From the NCBI GenBank assembly GCA_031267635.1, contig JAIRYX010000181.1:1-5769 (forward strand): a DNA stretch of 5,769 nt, given 5' to 3'. The stretch is from Planctomycetaceae bacterium (GTDB lineage: Bacteria; Planctomycetota; Planctomycetia; Pirellulales; Thermoguttaceae). The number at the start of each line of letters is the position of its first letter. The first letter of the stretch is position 1. This document shows positions 5,564-5,769 of this stretch, piece after piece. The position numbers and the translations under genes were made by a program. The notes under the pieces are model-generated. The model searched no databases. It saw only the letters and a program-made list of their open reading frames with translations, and was not told where the DNA came from.

Positions 5564-5648
5564 ATGGATTTTTATCAAAAAAATTGAACGAAAAATAAGG
5601 GGATAAGGACGCATGTTGGGAGCGTGGTTGGCTATTAAGGGAACTTGA
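5564..5648 (+). repeat. Solo IS left end (repeat copy B)
   Basis: Positions 5591-5612 form the same 22-bp inverted repeat as the IS ends (AAAAATAAGGG then ATAAGGACGC). The flanks on both sides align with 911-998, from ATGGATT to GGAACTT. The interior GTGGTTGGCT at 5624-5633 matches the beginning of IS copy 1 at position 1, which confirms it as a left end. No transposase follows. The sequence CCCTTATTTTT at 5547-5557, just after MITE element 2, is an inverted copy of the start of this repeat. Confidence 0.6.
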
Positions 5649-5653
5649 TTAAT

Positions 5654-5674
5654 AACTCATGTTACGCACCAGGT
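5654..5674. repeat. Short repeat, copy 2
   Basis: Direct repeat of 5381-5401 (19 of 21 bases identical). The pair brackets the MITE element 2 and solo IS end block. It may mark a duplicated target or the shared end of another element that continues past the window. Confidence 0.5.
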
Positions 5675-5690
5675 GGTGCGTATTTTATTT
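5664..5690 (+). terminator. Hairpin plus T-rich tail, terminator-like
   Basis: ACGCACC (5664-5670) pairs perfectly with GGTGCGT (5675-5681) around an AGGT loop and is followed by ATTTTATTTT. The form suits a rho-independent terminator, but the nearest upstream gene ends about 300 nt away with mobile repeats between. It could equally be the structured end of a mobile element. Confidence 0.4.
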
Positions 5691-5707
5691 TGTGAAGTTC
5701 GTTCCAG

Positions 5708-5752
5708 GCGGCTTTGGATGCCGCTAAATAAATTTTTGCTTTGAGGGCAAAA
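5708..5752. repeat. Two further hairpins at the right edge
   Basis: GCGGC (5708-5712) pairs with GCCGC (5720-5724), and TTTTGC (5734-5739) with GCAAAA (5747-5752), each with a 7-nt loop. Together with the hairpin at 5664-5681 they make three stems within 90 nt. No gene, tRNA or known RNA family is recognised. The region may be the left part of an element that continues beyond the window. Confidence 0.35.
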
Positions 5753-5769
5753 TGATTTAATTTATGAAC

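Noticed and set aside
5547..5601. CRISPR-like or rho-independent terminator reading of the CCCTTATTTTT / AAAAATAAGGG pair
   Set aside because: There is only one inverted pair with a 33-bp gap and no repeated spacers. The right half is explained as an IS inverted repeat.
5639..5648. GGGAACTT-like bases at the end of repeat B as a third MITE end
   Set aside because: Only eight bases match the MITE terminus, the match does not continue into the CTAAAAA core, and no partner arm is seen.

Overview
The window looks like a piece of a bacterial chromosome worked over by mobile elements. It carries two housekeeping ribosomal protein genes (rpmI and rplT), one lipid/diacylglycerol-kinase-like gene, a decayed lipoprotein-like gene, and two copies of one IS4-type insertion sequence with solo ends and small MITE-like repeats. 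The L20 and L35 proteins resemble planctomycete versions as I remember them, and the loose ribosome binding sites and scattered non-coding stretches fit that. The phylum call (Planctomycetota) is an inference from memory, held at moderate to low confidence. Intergenic DNA is very AT-rich, while the kinase gene is visibly richer in GC.

Layout. 1-913: right-hand part of IS copy 1, whose transposase has lost about 575 internal bases, including both catalytic aspartates, and carries further frameshifts. 911-998: a solo IS left end. 999-1234: non-coding leader region with a possible small pseudoknot. 1235-1435: rpmI (L35). 1431-1467: an AAT/ATT repeat that starts at the rpmI stop codon. 1468-1669: a long spacer with inverted repeats. 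1670-2017: rplT (L20). 2127-2234: a TA-flanked MITE-like element. About 2263-3739: IS copy 2 with a nearly intact transposase but no recognisable left inverted repeat. 3740-3930: nothing convincing. 3931-4303: lipoprotein-like pseudogene. 4329-5360: diacylglycerol kinase / YegS-type lipid kinase. 5361-5769: a second MITE-like element, a second solo IS end, a duplicated short motif and three hairpins, one of which resembles a terminator.

How it fits together. L35 and L20 are both large-subunit proteins and are normally co-transcribed, usually behind infC and often ahead of pheS/pheT. Here neither partner is present. The pair sits alone between two same-direction IS copies, so the usual operon appears to have been split by insertions or rearrangement. 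The kinase stands alone. I see no convincing new defence or metabolic system. The most unusual material is the repeat ecology: a two-member MITE family, two solo IS ends sharing flanking sequence, a conserved but out-of-frame basic tail in both transposase copies, and the odd leader and spacer around rpmI-rplT.
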